64,000 nucleotides of DNA from contig JAVGVS010000449.1 of NCBI GenBank assembly GCA_032718565.1, positions 80,280 through 144,279 on the forward strand. The letters are read 5' to 3'. The stretch is from Distichodus sexfasciatus (taxonomy: Eukaryota > Chordata > Actinopteri > Characiformes > Distichodontidae). Shown in pieces: positions 44,270 through 54,012 of this stretch. Every line of letters begins with the position of its first letter. Within the stretch, counting starts at the first letter, position 1. Below the pieces are notes generated by a model. The model was not told the DNA's origin. It saw only the letters and a list, made by a program, of their open reading frames with translations, and ran no database searches. A program made the translations under genes and the position numbers.

Positions 44270-44660
44270 TGTTAACAATGCTCTTTATCTCTGTTTTCTC
44301 TGCAGTGGCTAATGAGTGTGTGTGAGTGCAGTGTGGAAGGGAAGAAGCTGTCCAACACAAACTGACCTGTGTGACCAGACGTGTCACTTAAGCACTTTAG
44401 CGAGATAATTACCCCGAGCAGCAGAGCAGCGCTCTCCGAAAGACCCGCTGCTAATTTCCCCTCCAATTTAAAGCGCTCTGCTCCACTGATAAGTTTTTCT
44501 CTCTGGTTTTAACGCTCACGTCCGCTGGTTTTTACTGCGAGGATCTGCAGCGAGAGGCGTTTAATTGAACCGCTTTATTGTGTGATATGACACAGGCCGG
44601 CTCATTTAAAGGTGGCCAAACAAAACAATCGTAAGTAAATAGTGTCAAAATTAAGGGCTA
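44270..44660. promoter_or_regulatory. Candidate conserved non-coding block
   Basis: AGCGAGATAATTACCCCGAG at about 44399, CTGCTAATTTCCCCTCCAAT and GGCGTTTAATTGAACCGC, lying between two long pyrimidine tracts. Confidence 0.4.
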
Positions 44661-44714
44661 CTGTTGAGTTCGGGAGAGAAAACGCAGCAATTATCCAGCT
44701 GCAGCGCCGCTTCT

Positions 44715-45690
44715 ACACCTCCTTCTCTACTCCTCTCTCCTTCCTTCTTCCTCTTTCTCTCTTTCTTCCTCAGCTATCTCCTGTTTTCAGATGTTTTGTT
44801 GAATCAACGTTGTCTTGGTTGTTATTCTTCTGTATTCATTCTTTCATTCTTTATTTCTTTCTTTCTTCTAAGATTCCCTCTTTTCTTGTTTCTGACACTC
44901 TTCATAAGAACATCTCTCTCTCTTTCATTCTTTCTTCTCCACTGCTTTGTCTCCCCTTTTCCATGCCTAATTATTCTCTCTACTTCTTTCTTGAGTCTCT
45001 TTTTTTCCTGAACCACTCCATAACATGTTTTCTTTCTTTCTTTCTTCATCCATAAAAACTTTTATCATTTCTATTTCGCTTTCCAAAAATCTTCCCTTTT
45101 CTTTATCTCTCTTTCTTTCTTTCTTTCTTTCTTTTTCAACTGTCTTTTCTTTCAGTTGTTTTGTTGAATCAATGTTGTGTTGGTTGTTCTTCTTCTGAAT
45201 TCATTCTTTCTTTCTTTCTTCTAAGATTCCCTCTTTTCTTTTCCTGACTCTCTGCATGAGAACATCTCCCTCCCTCTTTCTTTTATTCTTGCTGCATCAC
45301 TCTCTGTTTTTTGTCTGTCCTTTTTCATGCTTCTTTCTTTCTTTTTTCTCTCTTTTTTCCTGGGCCACTCTGTAAAAAGTTTTCTTTCTTTCGGTTGGTT
45401 ATCATTTCTCTGTATTCACTCGTTCATTCTTTCCTTCTGTTTTTTCTGCCTTCCATCTAATTATTTTTCCAAATATCTTCATTCTTTCTTTCTTTGCAGA
45501 TTTCCTTAATCATAAAACATTCTTTTTTCTTTCTTTTTTCGTTGCCCCTTCTTTTATTTATTTTTTCTCCATCGTTCTCCACAGTCTTTCTGTCCAACAG
45601 TCCATTGATCTTTTTATTTCTTTTTTTGTTCTTTCTCTTCCTCTCTGCAATTCCTTTTAACCTTTCACTGTCAACAAATGCAATTTGCAA
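44715..45690. repeat. Long CTTT/CT pyrimidine tract with internal duplication
   Basis: Nearly 1 kb of pyrimidine-rich + strand. A block with TTTTGTTGAATCAACGTTGT, CTTGGTTGTTATTCTTCTG and AAGATTCCCTCTTTTCTTG near 44790-44890 is repeated near 45155-45240. Open frames are artefacts. Confidence 0.95.
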
Positions 45691-45852
45691 TAGTTAATAA
45701 TAACTCAGAATCCCTTTAACTTACAAAAACCACACACATACCATCACAATCACAAGACTTTCAACCGTGACATTACAGACATTACATTGACTCCTCTGTA
45801 CCAAATTTATTTGTGAGTAATTCTGTGCTCAAAAATAATTTTTTATGATGTA

Positions 45853-46065
45853 GATTCAAGATTCAAGATTCTTTATTTGTCACATGCAAATTATACAGGT
45901 ACAACATGCAGTGAAATGTATCCTGATCCGCTCTTTTACCTGTGCAATTAGGCAATTAGAAAAATAACAAAATAGAGATACAAATACTAACTTAAATAAG
46001 GAGGTCAGGGAAATGAGACAAAAAATAAAACTATATCTATATGTATAAGGTACATAAACAGAAGT
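45853..46065 (-). mobile_element. Dispersed repeat with ATTCAAG tail
   Basis: GATTCAAGATTCAAGATTCT, TTATTTGTCACATGCAAATT, ATACAGGTACAACATGCAGT, GAAATGTATCCTGATCCGCT. Probably the 3' end of a non-LTR element, minus orientation, better kept than 32648-32760. Confidence 0.75.
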
Positions 46066-46924
46066 AAACACACATGATGTGTTTGTGGGCATGTCCAACT
46101 GTCACAGGGAAGTCCAACATTCAGTAAAGTGTTCCACTTCCCCTTTATTACAGACAAAACTCATATTTTAGCTCATATATAACAACAACCAGCGTTCTAC
46201 TCACAGTACAGAAATTTACTTGATATTTTCAGTCTTCTGGAATACACCTTCACCTCTTTATTGCGGCACGGCTCTGAATGCCATGCGGGGATTGTGGGAA
46301 ATGTAGTTCTCTACCAGAAAGACCAAAAGCATCTCATTTTATGAGCCAAAAAGATTCCAAAATCCCACATCTGACACCACTTTGGTAGCATGGATGGCGG
46401 TGGAGGCAGCAAGAAGGGTCAGAGACGAAGAGCTAGGAGGGCCCAAAATGTGATTCTTTCATTTAGCAAGCTGAGGTGCCAGATATTTACAGTGAGAACT
46501 TATAATTAATAAAAAAGAAGAGGAGAAACATAATGTTTCAAAATAAGAAAACCCTAAAGTCTAGGCTAACATGTAAAGTCTGATCTTTTATAAAGTCTGA
46601 GATAATTACAGAAGGAGGTCACTAATATATGCAAATACTGAACAGAATTGAAGTTTAGAAACTACAATCTATGTACAAATATTTCAATAATTAATGATAT
46701 AATTTCATACTTTTATATGATACATGTCCTGAGGCTCGAAGACACTTGATTAATTAGTTGATTGCTTTTTGATCTACTGATTATTAGTTATGAATTAATA
46801 TCAACTTATTTTCTTTTTCACACTACTGAAATGTGCAAAGCAGAACAGACTGGTGAGTTTATATTCTGTTCTTGTTTCATCACTAAAGAATGTAAGATGC
46901 TTTAGTTGGTTTGAGAAGAAAAGG
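46066..46924. other. Unassigned intergenic DNA
   Basis: AT-leaning. GGATTGTGGGAAATGTAGTT near 46289 resembles a promoter-type SBF/STAF word (GGGAAATGTAGTT), but no gene is seen. Confidence 0.35.
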
Positions 46925-46928
46925 GAAT

Positions 46929-46951
46929 GTGTGTGTGTGTGTGTGTGTGTG
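46929..46951. repeat. (GT)n microsatellite
   Basis: About 11 GT units. Confidence 0.95.
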
Positions 46952-47204
46952 AATGTTTCGGGCGCACCAGGTCTTGGCAGCTGACCTTCCAGCTCGACCC
47001 CGGCCTCTCGCTCTCCACCGGCCATTCCACAACTCTCCTGCCAACATTTAAATGCTTCCTGCTAGACAGGCGGGTGGCAGGAACTTGAACACACACACAT
47101 TCGCTCACACACACGGCTGGATAGGAGTCGCTGCGCTCAACACCATGAAACAACCGTCAGCGCAGTGGAACCTGGTCATATATAACATGTTTCATCACCT
47201 TCCC

Positions 47205-47233
47205 GTACAAACACACACACACACACACACATA
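47205..47233. repeat. (CA)n microsatellite
   Basis: CA run leading into module B. Confidence 0.95.
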
Positions 47234-47236
47234 CAC

Positions 47237-47412
47237 TTGTTACGACAGGAGCATGATGGGGAGATTTTTAAAGGGGAGGTTAAGCTTGTTGCTATGTAGC
47301 AATGATTAACTTTGTGGGGACTTGATCTTTAACGTCTCCACAATCACGCAGGTCCCCACATTGTTGGTGTGTAATCAGGTGCAATATTGTCCCCATACTG
47401 GGAGGTTTACAA
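47237..47412 (+). repeat. CA-flanked dispersed module B
   Basis: GAGCATGATGGGGAGATTTT, GGTTAAGCTTGTTGCTATGT, GTCCCCACATTGTTGGTGTG, CCCCATACTGGGAGGTTTAC. CA runs lie at both ends, as at 12015-12178. Confidence 0.85.
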
Positions 47413-47414
47413 CC

Positions 47415-47418
47415 ACAT

Positions 47419-47444
<26 letters not shown>
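47415..47444. repeat. (CA)n microsatellite
   Basis: About 14 CA units. Confidence 0.95.
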
Positions 47445-47449
<5 letters not shown>

Positions 47450-47454
47450 GAGCA

Positions 47455-47804
47455 GTGCCTCCGTTTTCTTTTCATCACTCTCTCCCGTACACATGTGCTG
47501 CTTCTCTCGCTCTCTCTCTCTCTCTCTCCCTCTTTCTTCCTGGTCTCCATCTCTCCGTCCTCTCCGTTTCCTAATCTCATTTGTGTCTCTCCTTCTCTCT
47601 CATGCACACACTCTTCCTGAGTCTTCCTGTTGTGTCTCAATTTCTCCCTTTCACTCTTCTTCTCTTCCATCTATATCCCTTCTTTCTCCTTCACGCTATC
47701 TGTTTCGCTTTCGCACAATCTCAATCTCTCATCTTCCCCCCTTTCTTTCTCTTCTTTCATGTTTTTGTAATTACCACTGTTTCCCTTTCTCTCTTCTTGC
47801 TGGC

Positions 47805-47847
<43 letters not shown>

Positions 47848-48080
47848 CGTGCACATACACTTTCTGACTTTCATCTCTCGATCTCTTTTTCTGTCCTCCA
47901 TCATTCTTTCTCTGTCTCTCTCTCACCCACACTATCTCTTTCAGGCCTCCACACACTCTTTCTCTGTCTTTCTGCCCTCCTCCTCACTCTATCTCTCTTC
48001 CTAATCTCATCTCTGTCTCTCCTTCTTTCTCTTCTTTTCTTTCTCTATTTACTCAGTGTCTCCTGCGCCTCTCCCTCTCT
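47455..48080. repeat. (CT)n tract with a (CTAT)n array
   Basis: Pyrimidine-rich on the + strand; CTAT repeats fill 47805-47848. The 181- and 171-residue frames are artefacts. Confidence 0.95.
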
Positions 48081-48147
48081 CAATATCCGGATGTGAGTAG
48101 TGTATGTATGTAGTTGTGTAGTACTGAAGTTACTGAGCGGTATGCAG

Positions 48148-48208
48148 GTGTGTGTGTGTGTGTGTGTGTGTGCGTTGTTATTGGAAAGTGTGTGTGTGTG
48201 TGTGTGTG
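48148..48208. repeat. Two (GT)n runs
   Basis: GT runs separated by CGTTGTTATTGGAAA. Confidence 0.95.
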
Positions 48209-48214
48209 ATGAAT

Positions 48215-48370
48215 GAGGGAGTGTGGCAGATTCACAGTGCGGATCTCGGTGCAGCTGTGGAGGAAACTAATGGCTAGCAGGGAGCAGCGAGGTCTCCGAG
48301 CTAATACCTGCCTCCTCCATCACCAAAAACAACAGCAAGGATAGAGGCCTTTTTTACAACCTCGCCAAAT
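48215..48370. promoter_or_regulatory. Candidate conserved non-coding block, short
   Basis: GAAACTAATGGCTAGCAG, CGAGCTAATACCTGCC and GATAGAGGCCTTTTTTAC between microsatellites. Confidence 0.3.
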
Positions 48371-48399
48371 GAAAGCAGCCTCTACCTCCTTCCTCTCCT

Positions 48400-48436
48400 C
48401 ACACACACACACACACACGCACACACACACACACTC
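48400..48436. repeat. (CA)n microsatellite
   Basis: CA run with one CG interruption. Confidence 0.95.
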
Positions 48437-48540
48437 TATCTCCCGCTGACTCTTCCTCCTCACCCAAACCTAGGGCAGCGGGGGCAGAATGCTGGACGGT
48501 GTTTGGGAGCATCTGTCGTCTGAGCCTGCTGGTGGTGGGA

Positions 48541-48567
48541 CGAGGAGGAGGAGGAGGAGGAGGAGAG
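48541..48567. repeat. (GGA)n microsatellite
   Basis: About eight GGA units. Confidence 0.9.
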
Positions 48568-48778
48568 AGGGGCATGCTGGGAGTGGAGCGGTTTACTTTG
48601 TTATTAGTAAATAAAATAAAAGTAATTACTTCAAAAATAAGCTCATCCACTAATTTGCATGTACTGTATGTATGTATTCTTGTGTACTTGACAGCGTTAA
48701 AGTTTCTATACAGTACAAAGAAGTCACATAGAATATAAATATATAAATAAATATAAAATATAAAGTCCAAACTAGAAA

Positions 48779-49024
48779 GTGAAAGTGAGTGTTGATTTGT
48801 CATTGTGAACACACCACAGCACAGCACACAGTGCACCACAAACAGATGGGAGCCCTGTATTTGACACATCTGTGAAGGAGCAGTGGGCAGCTGACATGGG
48901 CAGCACCTGGAGAGTAGTATTTGGAGACAGTACCTTGCTCAGTAGTACTTCAGTGGTACCCCTACTGGTCTTGAATTCCTTCTGATCACAGGGCGAACAC
49001 TCAACTGTTACGCCACCAACTGCC
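48779..49024 (-). mobile_element. V-SINE, full length
   Basis: Minus strand starts GGGCAGTTGGTGGCGTAACA, then GTGTTCGCCCTGTGATCAGA, CTGCCCACTGCTCCTTCACA, and ends GACAAATCAACACTCACTTT. It accounts for part of a 249-residue minus-strand open frame, which is therefore not a gene. Confidence 0.93.
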
Positions 49025-49085
49025 CATGAGCAGTTGTGGATTCTCTTAAGGTTTAAAGAGCAGACGTTGACTTCAGAGTGCACAT

Positions 49086-49143
49086 CATGTACATTTCTCT
49101 TGATAAAACTGTCTGCTAAATGCTGTAAACGTGAATGTAAATG
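49086..49143 (+). mobile_element. SINE family 2, 3' tail
   Basis: CTGTCTGCTAAATGCTGTAA followed by GTAAATG. Confidence 0.65.
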
Positions 49144-49386
49144 AGAGAGGGGTGGGTTTAGGGTGGCAGTTGGGCATCGTTCCCCTTTGGCTTGTGCCCG
49201 GTGACAGGACATCGCCGCCCCATGCTGGTGCCACCACAGTCGGCCCTCACTGCCCTGTCTGCCACGCTGCTGCCCCGGGCATATGCTTCCACTTCTTACC
49301 TCTCTCTCTGTCTTTTCACACAGCAGGGGCAGGAAAGCGGCAGAGAAAAGGAGGGAGCTCTTCCTCTCTTCTGTTGCTTTGTTTTG

Positions 49387-49387
<1 letters not shown>

Positions 49388-49424
<37 letters not shown>

Positions 49425-49435
49425 CTCGTTCTCTC
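49388..49435. repeat. (CT)n microsatellite
   Basis: About 20 CT units with few interruptions. Confidence 0.95.
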
Positions 49436-49649
49436 CCTTTTTTCCCTTCGTGAGAATAAAGAAGGTTGCGTGCTTGCAGGAAGGTCCAAAAATAACGTGG
49501 GTGTGATAAGTCATTATTCATTTCTCACTCTACATATGTTAACTTGACCCGCCGTATGTTAATTCATGCAACATTGGGCTCCGCATATGGCTGTGTGCGG
49601 AATCCCAACTGGTAGATTCTCCTGCATGGGGCCTCATTACTGAAAACCA

Positions 49650-49680
49650 CCCCCCCCCCCCACACACACACACACACACC
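49650..49680. repeat. Poly-C run joined to (CA)n
   Basis: About 12 C followed by CA units. Confidence 0.9.
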
Positions 49681-49984
49681 ACGTCTCGTCATTAACACGG
49701 AGGTGGGGTTCAGGTTAGCAGGAGTCACACAGACTGAAAGAGGAAGAGAGGGAGAGTGAGAGAGGGAGGGCACCACGGGACACTGCCCATCAGATCAATT
49801 ACAAACTGGCCGGACTGGTGGAGATTTCGGGCGTCGGAAGGGAAGGGAGGATGGAGTAACTTTTGATTGACTTTTAATGGAGCATCTTTTGATTCCAGAA
49901 AAGTTCCAGTAAAAACCAGTAAAACTTTGCTCAATCTTCTTTGCATTTATCAAACCCAACACTACAAAATGGTCTGTGTATAAA

Positions 49985-50040
49985 CGTATATGCTTACTTA
50001 CCGACTTACATACTTACCTACTTAATTTACTTATTTAGAT
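49985..50040. repeat. Degenerate (CTTA)n
   Basis: TTACTTACCGACTTACATAC words, an outlier of the larger field at 51440-52790. Confidence 0.7.
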
Positions 50041-50084
50041 GCTTTCTGAAGATTTGTTTTGAGATAAAAACATAATTTCTGTCC

Positions 50085-50155
50085 TATCTACCTATGTGTC
50101 TATCTGTCCTATCCATCTATCTGTCTATCTGTCTATCTGTCTATCTATCCCTCTT
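50085..50155. repeat. (CTAT)n / (CTGT)n microsatellite
   Basis: Mixed tetranucleotide array. Confidence 0.9.
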
Positions 50156-50225
50156 TCTTTCTACTATCCTTCTTTCTTCATTCACCATTTCTTTTCATGG
50201 CCTCCATGTATGTCTCTCCTCCACC

Positions 50226-50228
<3 letters not shown>

Positions 50229-50256
<28 letters not shown>

Positions 50257-50257
50257 A
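50229..50257. repeat. (CT)n microsatellite
   Basis: About 14 CT units. Confidence 0.95.
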
Positions 50258-50559
50258 AGATTAACAGGAGTGATACAGAACGAACGAGAGATAACCAGGC
50301 ACAGCATGGTTGGAGGATGGGGTAACTTTGGTGTCTTTTGATTCCGGTGAAGTTACAAACCAGTAAAACTTTGCTGGAACCTTCCAGTACGATCGCAAAC
50401 TCTCTTTTATCAAAGCCAACGTTCTACTCTGCTGGTTTAATCCTAAAGGGGATCTCTAAGGGTTTCACATGCAACCATTTAAACCTGAAAAAACGTTGGT
50501 GCCTCCTGAATGCTTTCATAAAATTCCACCGGAATACATTGCCATACCCAGACTCTCAC

Positions 50560-51170
50560 CAGCGCTGGCTGTAACACTGCAATTGAGCGGATTCTGGAAG
50601 CTTACGCACGAGATGGCAAGCAGCGAAATCGTAAAAAATATGAGTTAAAACCAGGCTCCAGTTATTGCATGTGGGAATAAGGCTCTTTATTCCAAGTTGA
50701 GATGAAAAGTGATATGACAAAATCCTCTTTTGTGTCATTATGTTGCACACCTTCAGTGCCATGCAGCACCATTAGCCTATGAACACTCTCATCTAATCAT
50801 CCCTAAAGGGAAAAAAAGCAACATTTACTGGATTATATGTGAAGTTTGGAAACTCCAGCCTCTCGGATACTGTATCATCTGATGAAATTCATATTTGGAA
50901 AGTTATTAGTTATGTTTGTGAAAGCAGGAGTCTTTATGGCGTAATAAAGCGAGTCCTCCGGTTTCCCGCTGCCTCTCGCTTGGCCGTTGGTCATCAGCAC
51001 TCTGCATTCTGGGCTGCGGCCCAATGACCAGTGCCAGAGCACTTTATCCCCTAACTGGACATAAACGCAGGACACAGCGTCATGCTGACACCAGCTGACA
51101 CGCAACTTTCCACCCTTTAACACGTCCCTGACCTCAAATACAAAGTACATTACGTTTTAATGCACAGTTA
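50560..51170. promoter_or_regulatory. Candidate conserved non-coding block
   Basis: CCAGTTATTGCATGTGGG near 50658, AAGTGATATGACAAAATCC, AGTTATTAGTTATGTTTGTG near 50900 and GGCGTAATAAAGCGAG near 50940. About 600 bp without repeats. Frames on both strands lack domains. Confidence 0.42.
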
Positions 51171-51439
51171 ATAATTCTCAGTCCAGCCGAGCATCCCAGT
51201 TGGGGGTTGGGTTCGAGCCTCGTTAGGGGGCTTCAAGGAGCTACAGTGGGTGGGCTTTCAGGAAGTAACTATCACTACAAACATGAAGTGGACAAAATGT
51301 ACCAGGCCCAATGGTATTAACATTATCAGTTAGAAGACGGTCCGTTCATTATTCGAGATTATTTACGTACCAGGCAAAGTTATACAAACACAGCATATAG
51401 AGAACTGCTAACGTGGAGTACAGAAATGTTCAAAGGCAT

Positions 51440-51929
51440 TTCTTCATTCATTTACTTACACACTTACCTACATTGCTACTTTCTGTACTTATATACTCGC
51501 TTACTGACAGACTGGTTCACTGACTGACTGTTTGCTGGGTACTTACTTACTTACCTACCGTCTTGTTTATTTACTTAATTGTCTTCTTATCTATATATAC
51601 CTACCTACTACCTTACATACTTACATACTTACCTCTTTATGGACTTTTCCTATATACTGACTGACTTAACTATTTTTTTACTTATTTACTTTCTTATCTA
51701 CCTTCAAACCTACTTACTTAGCTACCTACATGCCTACTAGCTTGCTTACTTACTTATTTACTTAATTATCTACCTATAAACACACTGATTTATCTACTTT
51801 TGTACTTATTTACTTCCTTATCTACCTACAAGTACACTAACCCACTTTATTACTTACTTTCTTAGCTCTTTACTGACTTATATGATTACTTCCTTATATA
51901 CCTTCAAACCTACTAACTTACTTACTACC
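51440..51929. repeat. Degenerate (CTTA)n / (CTAC)n field, left part
   Basis: TTACTTACTTAC, TACCTACC and TTATTTACTT words over about 500 bp. It continues after the Tc1-like insertion at 52466. Confidence 0.85.
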
Positions 51930-51931
51930 TA

Positions 51932-52463
51932 CACTACCAGTCAAAAGTTTGGACACACTTCCCCATTCAATGTTTTATTCTTTATTATCATGACTATTGA
52001 CATTGTAGATTCTCACTGAAGGCACTATGAATGAACACATATGGGATTCTGTAGTAAACAAAAAGTGTGAAACATGTTTGATATCTTAGATTCTTGAAAA
52101 TACCCAGCCTTTGCTTTGATCACTGCTTTGCACACTCCTGGCATTCTCTCGAAGAGCGTCATGAGGTAGTCACCTGAAATGGTTTTCCAACAGTCTTGAA
52201 GAAGTTCCCACAGATGCTGAGCACTTGTTGGCCCTTTTGCCTTCACTCTGCGGTCCATCTCATCCCAAACCGTCTCGATTGGGTTTGGTCAGGTGACTGT
52301 GGAGGCCAGGACATCTGGCGCAGCACTCCATCACTCTCCTTGTGGGTCATATAGCCCTTACACAGTTCATTTATAGTTTTGATGCCGTTAGTGAGAATCC
52401 ACAATGAAAATAAAGAAAGAAACATTGAATGGGAAGGTGTGTCCAAACTTTTGACTGGTAGTG
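51932..52463 (-). mobile_element. Tc1-like transposon, internally deleted
   Basis: Ends CACTACCAGTCAAAAGTTTG and its complement, flanked by TA at 51930-51931 and 52464-52465. At 532 bp it is about one third of a full Tc1-type element. The coding part left is the C-terminal end of the transposase on the minus strand. It sits inside the CTTA field. Confidence 0.95.
52090..52362 (-). pseudogene. Tc1-type transposase remnant (C-terminal end, frameshifted)
   Basis: In life this protein cuts and joins transposon ends through a DDE catalytic fold. Here only the C-terminal part is left. One minus-strand frame gives HKESDGVLRQMSWPPQSPD, the stretch that leads to the third catalytic acidic residue in Tc1/mariner enzymes. 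The next part, RRVKAKGPTSAQHLWELLQD and then FERMPGVCKAVIKAK, is in another frame. The switch falls near 52286 and looks like a one-base loss, so the catalytic segment itself is broken. The DNA-binding domain and the first two catalytic residues are deleted. There is no start codon of its own and no reason to think it is expressed. The neighbours are only the element's inverted repeats and the host CTTA field. Identification rests on remembered family features, not a search; I am nevertheless confident of the family. Confidence 0.92.
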
Positions 52464-52465
52464 TA

Positions 52466-52790
52466 CATACTTAGCTACCTATATGCCTACAAGCTTACTT
52501 ACTTATTCACTTAATTATAAACCCACTGATTTATCTACTTATATATTTACTTACCTACTTATTTACTGTCTTGCCTGCTTCTTCCACAAACCACCAAACT
52601 CCAGCAAATTCCTTGTATGTGACAACACACTTGCCAGTAAAGTTTATTCAGATTTTTATGCATTTAGTTACATACTTGCTTAATTAACCACCTACTCACT
52701 TACCTACTATCATATTTACTTACCTACTTATTCACTCCATTACTTGCTTACCTACATACTTACTTACTTGCCTGGTTTTGGTGACATACT
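52466..52790. repeat. Degenerate (CTTA)n field, right part
   Basis: CTTACTTACTTATTCAC and ACCTACTTATTTAC words resume after the transposon. Confidence 0.85.
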
Positions 52791-52845
52791 TCCCCCCTTC
52801 TTTGCTGACCTATCTACTTATTTACCTACTCACCTACTTAACCTG

Positions 52846-53034
52846 TTTACATTTAATGGCATTTAGCAGATACTCTTATCCAGATCGACTTCCATTTTCC
52901 TATTTCCAGGAACAGTCTCGCTGCAGCAACTTGGGGTTAAGGGTCTTGCTCGGGGACCCGATGATGGTAGTTGCCAGAGGTAGGATTCGAACCAACAACC
53001 TCTTTGTCCAGAGGGGAGTATCCTAACCACTAGA
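52846..53034 (-). mobile_element. SINE family 2, full length
   Basis: Minus strand: TAGTGGTTAGGATACTCCCC, GGTTGTTGGTTCGAATCCTA (B-box), GACCCTTAACCCCAAGTTGC, GACTGTTCCTGGAAATAGG, and tail TATCTGCTAAATGCCATTAA. It abuts a V-SINE directly. Confidence 0.92.
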
Positions 53035-53035
53035 A

Positions 53036-53218
53036 ATGTGAGCTCTGCATTTGACCCATCCGTGAAGGAGCAGTGGGCAGCTGACATAGGCAGCACCCGG
53101 GGAGCAGTGCTTGGGGACGGTACCTTGCTTATAAGTACCTCAGTGGTACCTTTACTGGTCTGGGATTCGAACCGGCGACCTTCTGATCATGGGGCGAATG
53201 CCGCCACCAATGCCGCCT
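53036..53218 (-). mobile_element. V-SINE, 3'-truncated
   Basis: Minus strand: GGCGGCATTCGCCCCATGAT, AGGTCGCCGGTTCGAATCCC, GGTACCACTGAGGTACTTAT, CTGCCCACTGCTCCTTCACG, ending at GCAGAGCTCACATTTC. Confidence 0.92.
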
Positions 53219-53219
53219 C

Positions 53220-53900
53220 CTAATTTTCTGGAATCAGGATCATGTTTCCGATGCCCGGGGCATCGACCGGGCATCTCTCCTCGTCTCAGCTCTGCCAGGC
53301 AGCTTGCTACCTCTAATTGTTATTAATCTGCTCCAATTAAAAGGCGCTTCTTCCTTGTCACCGCTCACGCCGTGCGTCCATGACAGGCATTTACAACGTT
53401 GACATCAGCGTTGTCTGCGTAATCAGCGCTGACGACAACTCGGGCATTGGCACGCGGTGCGGGGCGCCCAGCCTAGCGGCGGCTGCGCGTTTCAACAGCG
53501 GCTGTTATCAAATACGTTCATTAGGTTACACGCTTCACTTGATTAATTATATTTAAAGAAATTGCGGGCAATTTGGATCTTTCGTCTGGCAGAGCGGCAG
53601 TGTGCCACTGATCCCTAATTTCAAGAAGAAAGAGAGGACTGAGGGCAGTGCTTTTTTTTCATCCTGCTCCCCCCCTTCTCCTCCTTCTCCCTCTCTCTCT
53701 CTCTCTCTCTTTCTCTCTCTGACTATTCTGGACAGGCTGCGGAGCTCCCAGAGGAGCCGAACGTATTCAAATGTATCTCCATCAATGAGCACGGTAATTA
53801 TGAATTCCCCACTAATTAGTATATACACTACTTTCCTTGCATATTTGATTTCCACTGTGAGATGGTAATAAGGGAAATGCCCATTTTTGTCCTATCTCAT
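53220..53900. promoter_or_regulatory. Candidate conserved non-coding block, strongest in the window
   Basis: CTCTAATTGTTATTAATCTG at 53312 followed by CTCCAATTAAAAG; TTGATTAATTATATTT near 53540; and, after a CT run at 53690-53720, CGGTAATTATGAATTCCCC and ACTAATTAG near 53793-53819. Several homeodomain- and SOX-type cores lie close together in repeat-free DNA. Small frames have no domains. Confidence 0.48.
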
Positions 53901-53967
53901 GAAAATTCCAGAATGTTAAAGGGGGGAGGGCAGATGGTGAGAGAGACGGGGGATGCATTAAATATGA

Positions 53968-54012
53968 AAAAAGGGGGAGAGAGAGAGAGAGAGAGAGAAA
54001 GAAAGAGGGAAA
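53968..54012. repeat. (GA)n microsatellite
   Basis: GAGAGA run ending AAAGAAAGAGGG. Confidence 0.95.

Noticed and set aside
44399..44418. GCGAGATAATTAC shared with 63772
   Set aside because: Only about 13 bases match and flanks differ; likely chance or a common homeodomain word.
48772..49521. 249-residue minus-strand open frame
   Set aside because: It runs through a V-SINE and a (GA)n repeat; no domain and no exon signals.
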